From contig NZ_BOSJ01000003.1 in NCBI RefSeq assembly GCF_018403285.1, forward strand, positions 248,001 to 312,000: a stretch of DNA of 64,000 nt, read 5' to 3'. This stretch comes from Paenibacillus sp. J45TS6 (GTDB taxonomy: Bacteria; Bacillota; Bacilli; Paenibacillales; Paenibacillaceae). This document shows positions 7,669 to 16,052 of this stretch, piece after piece. A model generated the notes under the pieces. The model was not told where the DNA came from. It searched no databases and worked only from the letters and a program-made list of their open reading frames with translations. A program made the position numbers and the translations under genes. Each line of letters begins with the position of its first letter. Positions within the stretch are counted from its first letter, which is position 1.

Positions 7669-9555
7669 TTAAAGTCGTTTACGTTTGTAGAAAGTGACGA
7701 AAAGACAAGCGAGTATGACAATAATCAGAGATACGGCAACCGCAATTAAGTCTTGTGTAGTCCCTTGCTGCACATTTTGTTGATTTCCTCCACCACCAGG
7801 GAATCCACCACCTCCCATCATGCCGCCTTCAGGACGTTCCATACCGCCGCCAAAACCATCTGGTGCTTCACCCATACCGCCACCGAAGCCATCAGGAGGT
7901 GTGACGCCATTCCCTTCTTCAACCTGTGCGTCTGGCTGAGCTCCATCAGTAGGAGTAGTATTACTCTGCTCACTATTTTGGCTAGCTATGTCTGATGGAA
8001 CTTCTCCAGCAGGAGGCTGGTTTGCTGTATTAGATTGATCCGTTGCAGCGTCATTTTGGGTATCATTCTGAACAACGTTGTTTGCGGTATTAGCAGCCGT
8101 ATGATCAGGTGCTGTTTGCGCATTCGCATTCTGTTTGCTAAATGAAGCACCATCCGCTGTTGTTTCATCATCAGCAGTTGCACCGCCTGTATTACCACCG
8201 GTAGCAGCGTTACTAGGAGCAACACCTTCTGCATCGCCTCTGCCCATACCTCCGCCTCTGCCTCCGCCGCCCATGCCACCGCCGCTTCCAGAGCCATCGC
8301 CGGCAGAAGGAGAGGTACCATCGAGCTGTTCAGAAATATCTTTGACTTGCGATGCATTGGTGGAGATCAGGCTCGTAACTCCTTTTTCAAATTCATCATA
8401 GGTATAAAATGCGTTCGGGTCTGCTTTTACATATTCCGCAATCATGGATTTGACTTCTTGCACTCGTGCAGTAAAAGTATCATTAGCAAGGTATCCACCA
8501 ATCGCTTCTGAAAGGATCTGATGATACTGCTCTTTATACTCATCTACAGCAAGCAGTTTTGCAATGAGTGGACGTTCATCCAAAGCTCCTTGCGTTGGCT
8601 CATCGATATACAGACTGCTTCTTCCGAGGCCCCCAAAAGCCATATTGTAATCCCAAGGAAGTATAGAGAAGACTCCATCTTCTTCATACAGATAATAGTT
8701 TTGTTTATTCGACCCAAGATAACTATCTGTGTTATTCGTCAGAACGTTCAGGGCAATATATCCTAATGCATCCTCTATATCGATATACTTCTCGTAGTCT
8801 GATCCATTATTGAGTTCATTCAGCATAGCGATAAGTGCATCGCCATCTGATTTTTCAGACTTCACTTCAAGACCGGTATAGAGATCCGGATCATCACCGA
8901 GCCAAGTTAAATCGCTACCTTGACCGGTCATTACACCTTTGTATAGTGAGCCATAGGAGGTACCGAAGTTCCGCTCCAGATAAGATTCATCGATCTGTTC
9001 AACAGCAAGATAAAATCCCCATAATTCATCATTAATGTAGATGTTAACGAAAGAATATTCAGGGGTAGGAAGACCCATCAATTCTGCTAATTCATAGGTC
9101 AAAAATTCTCGCATGCTGGTCGCATCACTATAGTTATTGTTTAAGTTGATTTTGCTAATGCCTTCGAGTGTCTGATTCACATATTCATCAAAGGAAAGCT
9201 TGAAGCTGTAGCGATTCGAGTCTTCCATTTGAACAACAGAGCGAAGACTTAAATTCCCCTTCGTGCGAATACCAACGTTATCGAGTTTAATTCCGTTATA
9301 TTCCACGCTTGCAGGTTTATATTCTTCCGCGCTTGCGTTGTCCAGCATGTCTTGAAATTGATCTTCGTCGATCGTTATTTTTACGTCGACAACTTTGTCT
9401 TTTGGAAAAACCGTTTCTTCTATTTTCTGTGTTTCCTTGGATACAGCGGTTCCTGATGAATCCGTGGAAGAGGACGAGCTGCCAAATTGACAGCCCGCCA
9501 GAATCAGACAGATGGAGCAGAAGCATAGAAGAAGACTAGTACATTTGTTCTTCAT
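7669..9555 (-). CDS. CotH-kinase-family lipoprotein with Gly/Gln-rich linker and C-terminal TM
   Basis: 628 aa; ATG at 9555 behind AAGGTGGTG. Residues 1-22 form a lipoprotein signal with lipobox LAGC. Residues about 50-390 are a CotH kinase domain: a strand region with IRTKGNLSLRS, then YSDATSMREFLTYELAELMG, YLAVEQIDESYLERNFG and the catalytic-type ILPWDYNMAFGG, in which the Asp sits in the metal site of this atypical kinase fold. Residues about 395-590 are low-complexity (Gly, Met, Asn, Gln, Thr), followed by one membrane helix and KRKRL. CotH proteins phosphorylate spore-coat or surface proteins. It is last in the VTC - DUF4956 - CotH operon, 19 bases after DUF4956. Having both a lipid anchor and a C-terminal TM is unusual and suggests a membrane-bound outer-face kinase. 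Confidence 0.85.
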   Translation of the reverse strand: MKNKCTSLLLCFCSICLILAGCQFGSSSSSTDSSGTAVSKETQKIEETVFPKDKVVDVKITIDEDQFQDMLDNASAEEYKPASVEYNGIKLDNVGIRTKGNLSLRSVVQMEDSNRYSFKLSFDEYVNQTLEGISKINLNNNYSDATSMREFLTYELAELMGLPTPEYSFVNIYINDELWGFYLAVEQIDESYLERNFGTSYGSLYKGVMTGQGSDLTWLGDDPDLYTGLEVKSEKSDGDALIAMLNELNNGSDYEKYIDIEDALGYIALNVLTNNTDSYLGSNKQNYYLYEEDGVFSILPWDYNMAFGGLGRSSLYIDEPTQGALDERPLIAKLLAVDEYKEQYHQILSEAIGGYLANDTFTARVQEVKSMIAEYVKADPNAFYTYDEFEKGVTSLISTNASQVKDISEQLDGTSPSAGDGSGSGGGMGGGGRGGGMGRGDAEGVAPSNAATGGNTGGATADDETTADGASFSKQNANAQTAPDHTAANTANNVVQNDTQNDAATDQSNTANQPPAGEVPSDIASQNSEQSNTTPTDGAQPDAQVEEGNGVTPPDGFGGGMGEAPDGFGGGMERPEGGMMGGGGFPGGGGNQQNVQQGTTQDLIAVAVSLIIVILACLFVTFYKRKRL

Positions 9556-9574
9556 CTAGAGCACCACCTTATCT

Positions 9575-10303
9575 TTAGGATACATAATCACCGTTATAGC
9601 TGATAAGTACCGCATTTTTAACACCTTGAATTCCAGTAAGTTCGTTAACAAAGCTGCCTTCGCTATCTTTCAAACGAACTTCGAAGGTTACTTCAATATT
9701 GCCTGCAGTCACCGTTTTTTGTTTTACATTGTAACGTTTTACGATGCTGCCCAGTTGTTCGTGAATTAGTTTTTCCGTAGCATCGCTTTCGCAGTTCACG
9801 ACAAGAAGGTAAGGAGTATCAAGAGATGTCCGTTTAATAAAGAAGAAGAGAATGAGACCGATAATAGCGGAACCGAGTGCTGCAAGTGTATAGAATCCTG
9901 CACCGGAGACAATCCCCGCTGCCGCAGCCCAGAACAAGAAAATCAGATCTGTCGGGTCTTTAATCGGTGTTCTAAAACGAACGATGGACAGCGCACCAAC
10001 CATACCAAGAGACAATACGAGGTTGGAGTTGATCGCAATGATGACCATCGCAGTTACCATCGTCATCCCAATCAGAGAAACATTAAAGCTTTTGGAGTAA
10101 AGCACTCCACTGAATACACGCTTATAAAGTGTGAAAATGAAGAGACCAATCAGAAAAGCGACCGCTAAACTGATAATAATTTCGGAAATACTAATATCGG
10201 ATGTGAAGTTTTCCATCACCGATTTTTTAATAATATCTGTAAAATTCGTAGTGTCGGTAGTAGCTTGTGTCGCTGCTGCCGTCGTAGAAACTGTTGCTGA
10301 CAT
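9575..10303 (-). CDS. DUF4956 membrane protein
   Basis: 242 aa, ATG at 10303 behind GGGAGG. After an Ala/Thr-rich N-terminus (about 30 residues) there are three or four membrane helices up to about residue 155, including the family-typical RFRTPIKDPTDLIFLFWAAAAGI loop, then an 80-residue soluble ferredoxin-like domain. The family is of unknown activity and is found next to VTC-domain proteins. Here it lies 1 base downstream of the VTC gene and 19 bases upstream of CotH, so the three products probably act together at the membrane. The polymer-phosphate link is inference. Confidence 0.85.
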   Translation of the reverse strand: MSATVSTTAAATQATTDTTNFTDIIKKSVMENFTSDISISEIIISLAVAFLIGLFIFTLYKRVFSGVLYSKSFNVSLIGMTMVTAMVIIAINSNLVLSLGMVGALSIVRFRTPIKDPTDLIFLFWAAAAGIVSGAGFYTLAALGSAIIGLILFFFIKRTSLDTPYLLVVNCESDATEKLIHEQLGSIVKRYNVKQKTVTAGNIEVTFEVRLKDSEGSFVNELTGIQGVKNAVLISYNGDYVS

Positions 10304-10304
10304 C

Positions 10305-11042
10305 TTAATAATCCTCCCAAGTGTTATACTTTAGAAATTTACGGCAAATGACATATTTTGAAGCCGATTGCCGGTTTAATCCTTCAAGCTGTAATGCAAT
10401 CCGTATGTATTCCGGAATGTACTCATCAAATTTCACTTCCAGAATCATCAGATTTTCGTCGATTGCCCTTACAGGATGTAAATCTTTGTTGAACATATCA
10501 AGAGAGTGAAGGCCGGTTCGAAGGTCCTTATCAAACGTAATCCTCACATTGCCATGGTGACAAACAAAGGGCTCTCTTACATAATCAACAATGACTTTGG
10601 GACGTAACATCCGGTCCCGCATTTCATGATAAATTTCGTACATCAGCGGATTTTCAGGAACATTCAGTACTTCGTAATCACCAGCAACAATGGATTCATA
10701 CATTTCTCTTGTCAGGGATACTTTTTGTTTTGCGATGAGATCCCCTTTTTTAACTTTCTTCTCAAAATGAATGACCTTGTCTTCCACATTGTAGATTCGA
10801 ATCCGGTATTTAGCCCGATCGCGGACACCGCCCAGTTTTTCGTGAAGAGCACGGTTGTCCATATCATCAAAGTACAAACTTCGAATGTGATACTCTCCGG
10901 TATCTCCTACATTCTCATCGTACTTTACAATGTTTCTAAGTCTTTGCCGCAGAATCGTATACTGATGCTGGTTGATAAGAAACTTAAGTTCATTGCGGTA
11001 CTTTACAGGTTTACTCAGCTGCACATGAGCTGGGGTGAGCAT
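10305..11042 (-). CDS. VTC-domain (polyphosphate-polymerase-type TTM) protein
   Basis: 245 aa, ATG at 11040-11042 behind AGAGGTG. The triphosphate-tunnel-metalloenzyme layout is visible: YRNELKFLI at the start, RSLYFDD, RAKYRIRIY, FEKKVKKGD, PKVIVDYVRE, VRITFDKDLR and the ILEVKFDEYIPEYI strand near the end. These alternating basic and acidic residues line the tunnel that, in the yeast Vtc4 relative, makes polyphosphate. Family knowledge allows a phosphate-polymer or nucleotide-processing role; the actual product in bacteria is not settled. First gene of the three-gene minus-strand operon, under a PhoP-box-like promoter at 11120-11162. Confidence 0.85.
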   Translation of the reverse strand: MLTPAHVQLSKPVKYRNELKFLINQHQYTILRQRLRNIVKYDENVGDTGEYHIRSLYFDDMDNRALHEKLGGVRDRAKYRIRIYNVEDKVIHFEKKVKKGDLIAKQKVSLTREMYESIVAGDYEVLNVPENPLMYEIYHEMRDRMLRPKVIVDYVREPFVCHHGNVRITFDKDLRTGLHSLDMFNKDLHPVRAIDENLMILEVKFDEYIPEYIRIALQLEGLNRQSASKYVICRKFLKYNTWEDY

Positions 11043-11119
11043 AATTACACCTCTCTTTCTAGGGTAGATTCCACAAGTTACTCTGCTAACTGGAATCTGA
11101 TTGTTTTCGGCTTGAACCC

Positions 11120-11162
11120 ATCTTACTTGGACTGTGTGAACTGTATTTGAACTGAACCTTAA
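11120..11162 (-). promoter_or_regulatory. PhoP-box-like promoter of the VTC-DUF4956-CotH operon
   Basis: Read on the minus strand: TTAAGG (11157-11162), TTCAAA (11146-11151) and TTCACA (11135-11140) at an exact 11-bp period, then 9 bases to TAAGAT (11120-11125) as a -10. TT(A/C)A-type hexamers with 5-base gaps are the hallmark of Firmicute PhoP sites. The same layout recurs at 11805-11847. Site type is inferred from pattern only. Confidence 0.55.
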
Positions 11163-11230
11163 AAATAGATGAATTTTACATTCTGATTACAAAAAGAACG
11201 AACAAAGTTAATGATTGTCAAATGAAGCAC

Positions 11231-11270
11231 ATAAAAAAAGACGGCCGACCACAAGGGCAGACAGTCTCAC
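11231..11270 (-). terminator. Possible terminator after truncated CotH-like gene
   Basis: On the minus strand a GC-rich imperfect stem (CTGCCC ... GGCCG) ends in GTCTTTTTTT. Pairing is imperfect, so this is moderate support. Confidence 0.4.
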
Positions 11271-11289
11271 AGATTTTAGATTATGTAGA

Positions 11290-11712
11290 TTAAAAACGTT
11301 TCCGTTTATATAGATGTACAAATGCGGAAGCTAATAGAAGGAAGAGGATAGATACTACAGAAGATATGAAATCGGTCATGGATCCTTGCTGTGTATTTTG
11401 TTGATTTTGTTGATTAAAGGAAGGAAAACCTTCTCCTCCACCACCGGGTGGAAATCCCATGCCTCTTTCAGCACCTCCTCCAGGAAATTCTCCACCGAAT
11501 GCTCGATCTTGACCGGGTACCTGGTTCCCTTGGGCACCATCTGGAGTGACAGACGGCATGGTCTGTTCAGGGGTGTTTGCATTCTCAGAAGTAGGAGTGG
11601 GAACAGCCGCTGCAGCAACGAATGAAGAGGACGAACTGCCGAATAGACAAAGGACCAGAATCAGACAGATGGAGCAAAAGTATAGAAGGAGAATAGAATA
11701 TTTGTTTTTCAC
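11290..11712 (-). CDS. Truncated CotH-like paralog lacking the kinase domain
   Basis: 140 aa from a GTG at 11710-11712; the AAGGTGGTGCTCT leader is the same as that before the full CotH gene. The first 30 residues parallel the CotH lipoprotein signal (MKNK...LLL.FCSICLIL, then GSSSSS), but the lipobox reads LVLC rather than LAGC. The middle is Pro/Gly-rich (EFPGGGAERGMGFPPGGGGEG) and the end matches CotH's C-terminus: QNxQQG, one membrane helix, YKRKR. The whole CotH kinase region is missing. Together with the copied promoter this suggests duplication of the operon followed by internal deletion. It may still be made as a small surface protein. Convincing ribosome site and intact frame. Confidence 0.65.
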   Translation of the reverse strand: MKNKYSILLLYFCSICLILVLCLFGSSSSSFVAAAAVPTPTSENANTPEQTMPSVTPDGAQGNQVPGQDRAFGGEFPGGGAERGMGFPPGGGGEGFPSFNQQNQQNTQQGSMTDFISSVVSILFLLLASAFVHLYKRKRF

Positions 11713-11804
11713 AAAAGAGCACCACCTTATTTTTATACTTTAAAACTTCGGCAGATCCCTTCTTCAAGGTGAATTGCCGCTTCAAACTAAGCAAAATAAA
11801 TGAA

Positions 11805-11847
11805 AGTATAATAAAAGATTGTGAACTGAATTTGAACGGATCCTTAA
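11805..11847 (-). promoter_or_regulatory. PhoP-box-like promoter of the truncated CotH-like gene
   Basis: Minus strand: TTAAGG (11842-11847), TTCAAA (11831-11836), TTCACA (11820-11825), 11-bp period, then 9 bases to TATACT (11805-11810). Spacing and hexamers equal those of the VTC promoter, and flanking bases (TTTTTAAGG, AATTCATC) are also conserved, so the two promoters share ancestry. Confidence 0.55.
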
Positions 11848-11997
11848 AAACGGATGAATTTAACATCGTACCCATAAAACGACGTAACGAATTTAGAAAA
11901 TGTTCGTTTGACTTCTAGTTTCATTCGGGTGTATCTTAGCAAACAGCTGCAGTTACCACCTCAGACTTTAAGTTACGTTATGGAATGGAGGAAGGAG

Positions 11998-13242
11998 ATG
12001 AACCGAAAGGATACAATGTGGATTATCATATTTGCTGTAGTCATTGTTGCGGCTGTGCTAGGTATGCAGTGGTACTCCAAAGGGGATTCAGCTACGAAAG
12101 CAAACCCGGTCGTAATAAGTACGATAAGCGAAGATTCTACGACGAGTCGTGCGTTTACTTGGCAAACGGATAATCCGAACTTGTCTGCAAAACTTCAGAT
12201 TGTACAAGGGGAGGACACCTCTTTTGAAGGGGATCAAATCTTGAATTTCGAAGGAACAACGACATCACTTGTGCTGGATAACGGGGCAACGGTCGGAGTT
12301 CATAAAGTAGAGGCAACCGGGCTAACACCGGGAACCGTATATCAATACCGTGTAGGAGACGGATCAGAGAAAGGATGGAGCGATGTACTTACTTTTGAAA
12401 CTGCTCCAGAAGAAGAGGATTTCTCCTTTATTTATGCTACGGATTCGCAAGGTGAGACGCAAAGTGATTTTGAACTTTGGAAAAATACAATGAATAAAGC
12501 CTTTGAGACGTTTCCAGGTGCTTCGTTTGTCGTTCATGCGGGAGACTTTGTGGAAGATTCAGGTTCGGATGATGCGTGGAACTATTTTCTGGAAAAAAGC
12601 ACTTCCTGGATTAGCCGGATCCCCATCGTGCCTGTCATCGGTAATAACGATGTGATGGATGATAAGTTTGAGCGATTTGCTTCTTACTTCCATACGCCAG
12701 ATAACGGTGCATCTAAATTAACGGGATCTGAAACCAACTACTCCTTTGATTATGGCAGTGCACATATCGCTGTACTCAATACCGAAGGGAGTATCAAGCA
12801 ACAAACAGAATGGCTGAAAGAAGATTTGGCAAGTACAGATAAAGAGTGGAAAATTGTAGCGATGCATCGTCCAGTATATGGTGGAAACACGTATAAGAAA
12901 ATCCAGGACTGGGCGGAAATTTTTGATAAATATGAGGTGGATTTAGTTCTGCAAGGCCACAATCATGAGTATTCGAGATCTTATCCGCTTAAGGACGGAG
13001 AAATTACGGGAGATGGATCGGATTTGGTTCGTAATCACGAAGGAACCGTATATGTGGTTGCAAATGCAAGCGGTCCTAAATTCAATGAGAAAAAAGAGGA
13101 CCAATTCTACCACAAAATTCATTTCCAGAATAACAAACAAATGTTTGCAGGAATCACGATTCGAGGTAATACTCTGACGTATCAGGCTTATGATGTGGAT
13201 GGCAAACTGTTAGATGTGTTTAGTATTGAACATGAAGAGTAG
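11998..13242 (+). CDS. Membrane-anchored purple-acid-phosphatase-type metallophosphoesterase
   Basis: 414 aa from the ATG at 11998 (GGAGG 11987-11991); an earlier in-frame ATG lacks a ribosome site and hides the membrane segment. Residues 1-25 are an uncleaved signal anchor. Residues about 40-130 form a fibronectin-III-like N-terminal domain (TGLTPGTVYQYRVGDG), as in purple acid phosphatases. The catalytic domain has the metal motifs in order: DSQ, VVHAGDFVEDSG, PVIGNNDV, MHRPVYGG and LQGHNHEYSRS. It would hydrolyse phosphomonoesters outside the cell. It diverges from the PhoP-box-like promoters, fitting a phosphate-scavenging role. Its own PhoP site was not found. Family is firm; substrate is open. 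Confidence 0.85.
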   Translation: MNRKDTMWIIIFAVVIVAAVLGMQWYSKGDSATKANPVVISTISEDSTTSRAFTWQTDNPNLSAKLQIVQGEDTSFEGDQILNFEGTTTSLVLDNGATVGVHKVEATGLTPGTVYQYRVGDGSEKGWSDVLTFETAPEEEDFSFIYATDSQGETQSDFELWKNTMNKAFETFPGASFVVHAGDFVEDSGSDDAWNYFLEKSTSWISRIPIVPVIGNNDVMDDKFERFASYFHTPDNGASKLTGSETNYSFDYGSAHIAVLNTEGSIKQQTEWLKEDLASTDKEWKIVAMHRPVYGGNTYKKIQDWAEIFDKYEVDLVLQGHNHEYSRSYPLKDGEITGDGSDLVRNHEGTVYVVANASGPKFNEKKEDQFYHKIHFQNNKQMFAGITIRGNTLTYQAYDVDGKLLDVFSIEHEE

Positions 13243-13259
13243 TAACTTTTAATTTAAAT

Positions 13260-13326
13260 AACAGCTGTTTTCGAAACGATTCTGTGTATTATTACTGCCG
13301 ATTGTTTCGAAACAGCTGTTTTTTTA
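13260..13326 (+). terminator. Strong terminator after phosphatase gene
   Basis: Stem AACAGCTGTTTTCGAAAC (13260-13277) / GTTTCGAAACAGCTGTT (13304-13320), one bulged T, followed by seven T. The remainder of the gap to 13558 holds only a cre-like site and no gene. Confidence 0.85.
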
Positions 13327-13497
13327 AGTTTAAAAATAGATGAATATAAACGGACCATACATCTCTTGTTTTCTTGATGAAAAGAAGAATATATAATTTG
13401 TAAGGGTTTCCATTTTTATATTGAAAGAATACATCATGAGTGCTATTATTTAACAAACAGCTAAATAGATTTACATAATTATTAAGCATATCAATTC

Positions 13498-13511
13498 TGT
13501 AAGCGTTTCAT
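13498..13511 (+). promoter_or_regulatory. cre-like CcpA site upstream of arabinanase
   Basis: TGTAAGCGTTTCAT matches the cre consensus TGWAARCGYTWNCW at 13 of 14 positions, 48-61 bases before the start codon. Carbon-catabolite control of an arabinan-degrading enzyme is expected, which supports the call. Confidence 0.45.
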
Positions 13512-13558
13512 CTGCGAAGTGTATTCCCCTATTTGTACATGAAAAGGAGAGGGTAACG

Positions 13559-15940
13559 TTGTATCCATTATTCAAGCGAAGTAAGAAAGCAGCACTGCTC
13601 ACGACAACCTTGACAGTTTTGTTTAGCGTCTTTGGTTCTACAGGAGCGATTTCTGTTAGTGAAGCGAAGGGGGCGAATGAGCAGACAAGTCCAGTTTTTC
13701 AAGAAGCTTCTGTTCATGATCCGTCCTTGATTAAAGTAGACAACACGTTTTATGTATTTGGTTCCCACCTTGCCGCTGCAAAATCTACAGATCTGATGAG
13801 TTGGAACTTGATTGATTCGGGAGTAAGAGACGGTAATAAGCTCATTCCGAATGTTACGGAAGAACTCAAAGAAGCTCTCGCCTGGGCACAGAGTGATACG
13901 CTTTGGGCAGCGGATGTCATTCAACTCGAAGATGGACGTTTTTATATGTACTACAATGCTTGTAAAGGAGATTCTCCTAGATCTGCGCTCGGCGTAGCTG
14001 TAGCGGACAATATCGAAGGTCCTTATAAGGACGAAGGTATTCTGCTGAAGTCAGGTATGTGGGATGAGATCTCAGAAGATGGCACGATTTATGATGCTAC
14101 AAAGCATCCAAATGTAGTCGATCCTGATGTATTCTACGATAAGAATGGGAAGCTGTGGATGGTATACGGATCCTATTCGGGTGGAATTTTCATTCTTGAA
14201 ATGGATCCAAAGACAGGCAAGATCTTGCCTGATCAAGGATATGGCGAGAAATTAATTGGCGGTAATCACAGCCGTATTGAAGGTCCTTATATTTTGTATC
14301 ATCCAGAGACCGATTATTATTACATGTACTTATCTTATGGCGGACTTGACTCTGTTGGCGGATATAATATGAGAGTTGTTCGTTCCAAGAACCCGGATGG
14401 TCCTTACCTTGATGCAGAAGGCAATGATATGACTCAGGTCAAAGCAGATCCATCTCTGCCGCTCTTTGATGATCGTTCCATTGAGCCTTTCGGCGTGAAA
14501 CTAATGGGGAACTTTCAGTTCACAAGAGAAATTGGTGACCCTGGATCAGGTTCCGGTTTAGGTTATGTATCTCCGGGTCATAACTCTGCTTATTACGATG
14601 AAAAGACAGGGAAATCATTTTTAATCTTCCATAGTCGTTTCCCGAACCAAGGCGAGGGACATGAAATTCGTGTACATGAGATGTATATGAATGCAGACGG
14701 CTGGCCTGTGGTAGCACCTTATCGTTATACGGATCAAGAATTCAAGAAAAATATCAATGCAAATGATGTTCAGGGCACCTACCAAATCATCAATCATGGT
14801 AAAGAGATAACGAATACGATCAAAACTCCGTTAAAAGCGGTGTTTGACAAGAAAGGTAAGATTACGGGTGATGTAAAGGGTACCTGGAGTCTTGGGAAAA
14901 ATGGGGAGGCGGTAGTGAATGTAGATGGTTCACAGTATAAAGGCGTCTTCTCCAGAGAGTGGGATTCATCCAAAGAACAGACGGTTATGACGTTTACTGC
15001 ACTTTCGAATCAAGGGATTGCTCTATGGGGTAGCCGTGCGGAAGAACGGAAAGATAAAGATGTCGTAGCTGCTGTGAAAAAAGATCTATCGATCGGCGAT
15101 ACGACCGCCGTATACCAAAATCTTGTGTTACCCATTAAAGCTAGTGAAGACAGCACAATCAGCTGGACTTCGTCTAATAAAGAAATTGTTTCTAATACAG
15201 GGATAGTGAAAAGACCTGCAGCTGGTAAGGGGCAAGCTACGGTTCAACTTGTTGCAAAGATACAAAAAGGAAAAGTCGTAGGTACAAAAACGTTCAACGT
15301 GACCGTTCTGCCCGAACTTACAGGGCCCGTCATTGCGAATTATAATTTTGACGATGTACAAGGAACGAAAGTAAGTGATCAATCTGTAAATGGACTAAAC
15401 GGAGTGCTTCAAGGGGGCGCGACGCAACTAACTTCAGGTAAAAAAGGAGCTGCCCTTCAGTTTAACGGGAAAGATGGTTATGTGCAGGTACCAGGACTCG
15501 TTACCGATGCTCAAGATTTCACATTTGCTGCATGGGTGAAATGGAATGGTGGAGGAGACTGGCAGCGTATCTTTGATTTTGGAAATGGGCTTGGGAAACA
15601 TATGTTCCTGACTCCTTCTCAGCATACAGGCGTACTACAGTTCACGATTCATAACGGAGTTGATCAAAGTTTGCTGTCGCATGCGAAACTTCCTCAGAAC
15701 GAATGGACGCATGTAGCCGTAACGCTTGAGGGGAATACCGGTATCTTGTACGTGAATGGACAGCCAGTTGCTACGAATAAAGAAATGACGTATAACCCGA
15801 AAGACTTGCTTGCTAACGAATCTTACCTGGGTAAAAGCAGATTTGCAGCTGATCCCTACTTCAACGGAAGTCTAGATGAGGTTAGCATCTATAATCAAGC
15901 ATTGAGCAAGGAAGAAATTCAGGATCTTATATCAAAATAA
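13559..15940 (+). CDS. Secreted GH43 endo-arabinanase with Ig-like and LamG domains
   Basis: 793 aa from a TTG at 13559 placed 6 bases after AAGGAGAGGG. Residues 1-37 are a Sec signal peptide. Residues about 45-400 are a GH43 five-bladed propeller with the three acidic residues: VHDPSL (Asp54), VVDPDVF (Asp188) and RIEGPY (Glu241). The region 400-480 is the beta domain usually following arabinanases (GTWSLGKNGEAVV). Residues about 495-590 form a bacterial Ig-like domain (ISWTSSNKEIVSNTGIVKR), and 600-790 a LamG/concanavalin fold (FAAWVKWNGGGDWQRIFDFG). It likely cuts alpha-1,5-arabinan outside the cell, the LamG domain binding carbohydrate. Monocistronic, with a cre-like site upstream. Confidence 0.85.
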   Translation: MYPLFKRSKKAALLTTTLTVLFSVFGSTGAISVSEAKGANEQTSPVFQEASVHDPSLIKVDNTFYVFGSHLAAAKSTDLMSWNLIDSGVRDGNKLIPNVTEELKEALAWAQSDTLWAADVIQLEDGRFYMYYNACKGDSPRSALGVAVADNIEGPYKDEGILLKSGMWDEISEDGTIYDATKHPNVVDPDVFYDKNGKLWMVYGSYSGGIFILEMDPKTGKILPDQGYGEKLIGGNHSRIEGPYILYHPETDYYYMYLSYGGLDSVGGYNMRVVRSKNPDGPYLDAEGNDMTQVKADPSLPLFDDRSIEPFGVKLMGNFQFTREIGDPGSGSGLGYVSPGHNSAYYDEKTGKSFLIFHSRFPNQGEGHEIRVHEMYMNADGWPVVAPYRYTDQEFKKNINANDVQGTYQIINHGKEITNTIKTPLKAVFDKKGKITGDVKGTWSLGKNGEAVVNVDGSQYKGVFSREWDSSKEQTVMTFTALSNQGIALWGSRAEERKDKDVVAAVKKDLSIGDTTAVYQNLVLPIKASEDSTISWTSSNKEIVSNTGIVKRPAAGKGQATVQLVAKIQKGKVVGTKTFNVTVLPELTGPVIANYNFDDVQGTKVSDQSVNGLNGVLQGGATQLTSGKKGAALQFNGKDGYVQVPGLVTDAQDFTFAAWVKWNGGGDWQRIFDFGNGLGKHMFLTPSQHTGVLQFTIHNGVDQSLLSHAKLPQNEWTHVAVTLEGNTGILYVNGQPVATNKEMTYNPKDLLANESYLGKSRFAADPYFNGSLDEVSIYNQALSKEEIQDLISK

Positions 15941-15959
15941 TATACAAGAGCACAATAGA

Positions 15960-16016
15960 AAGCCGTAAGATTCATGGACTGGTTCTCTCAGATCCATCTG
16001 TCTTACGGCTTTTTTC
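15960..16016. terminator. Terminator after arabinanase
   Basis: AAGCCGTAAGA / TCTTACGGCTT stem with a longer loop and T6. It lies between converging genes. Confidence 0.85.
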
Positions 16017-16052
16017 TTTATTTTTCATGTGTTTGAATCAAATTGATTTGCT

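Noticed and set aside
8135-8401. Proline-rich frame opposite the CotH linker
   Set aside because: It is the complement of a Gly-rich low-complexity stretch, without start signals.
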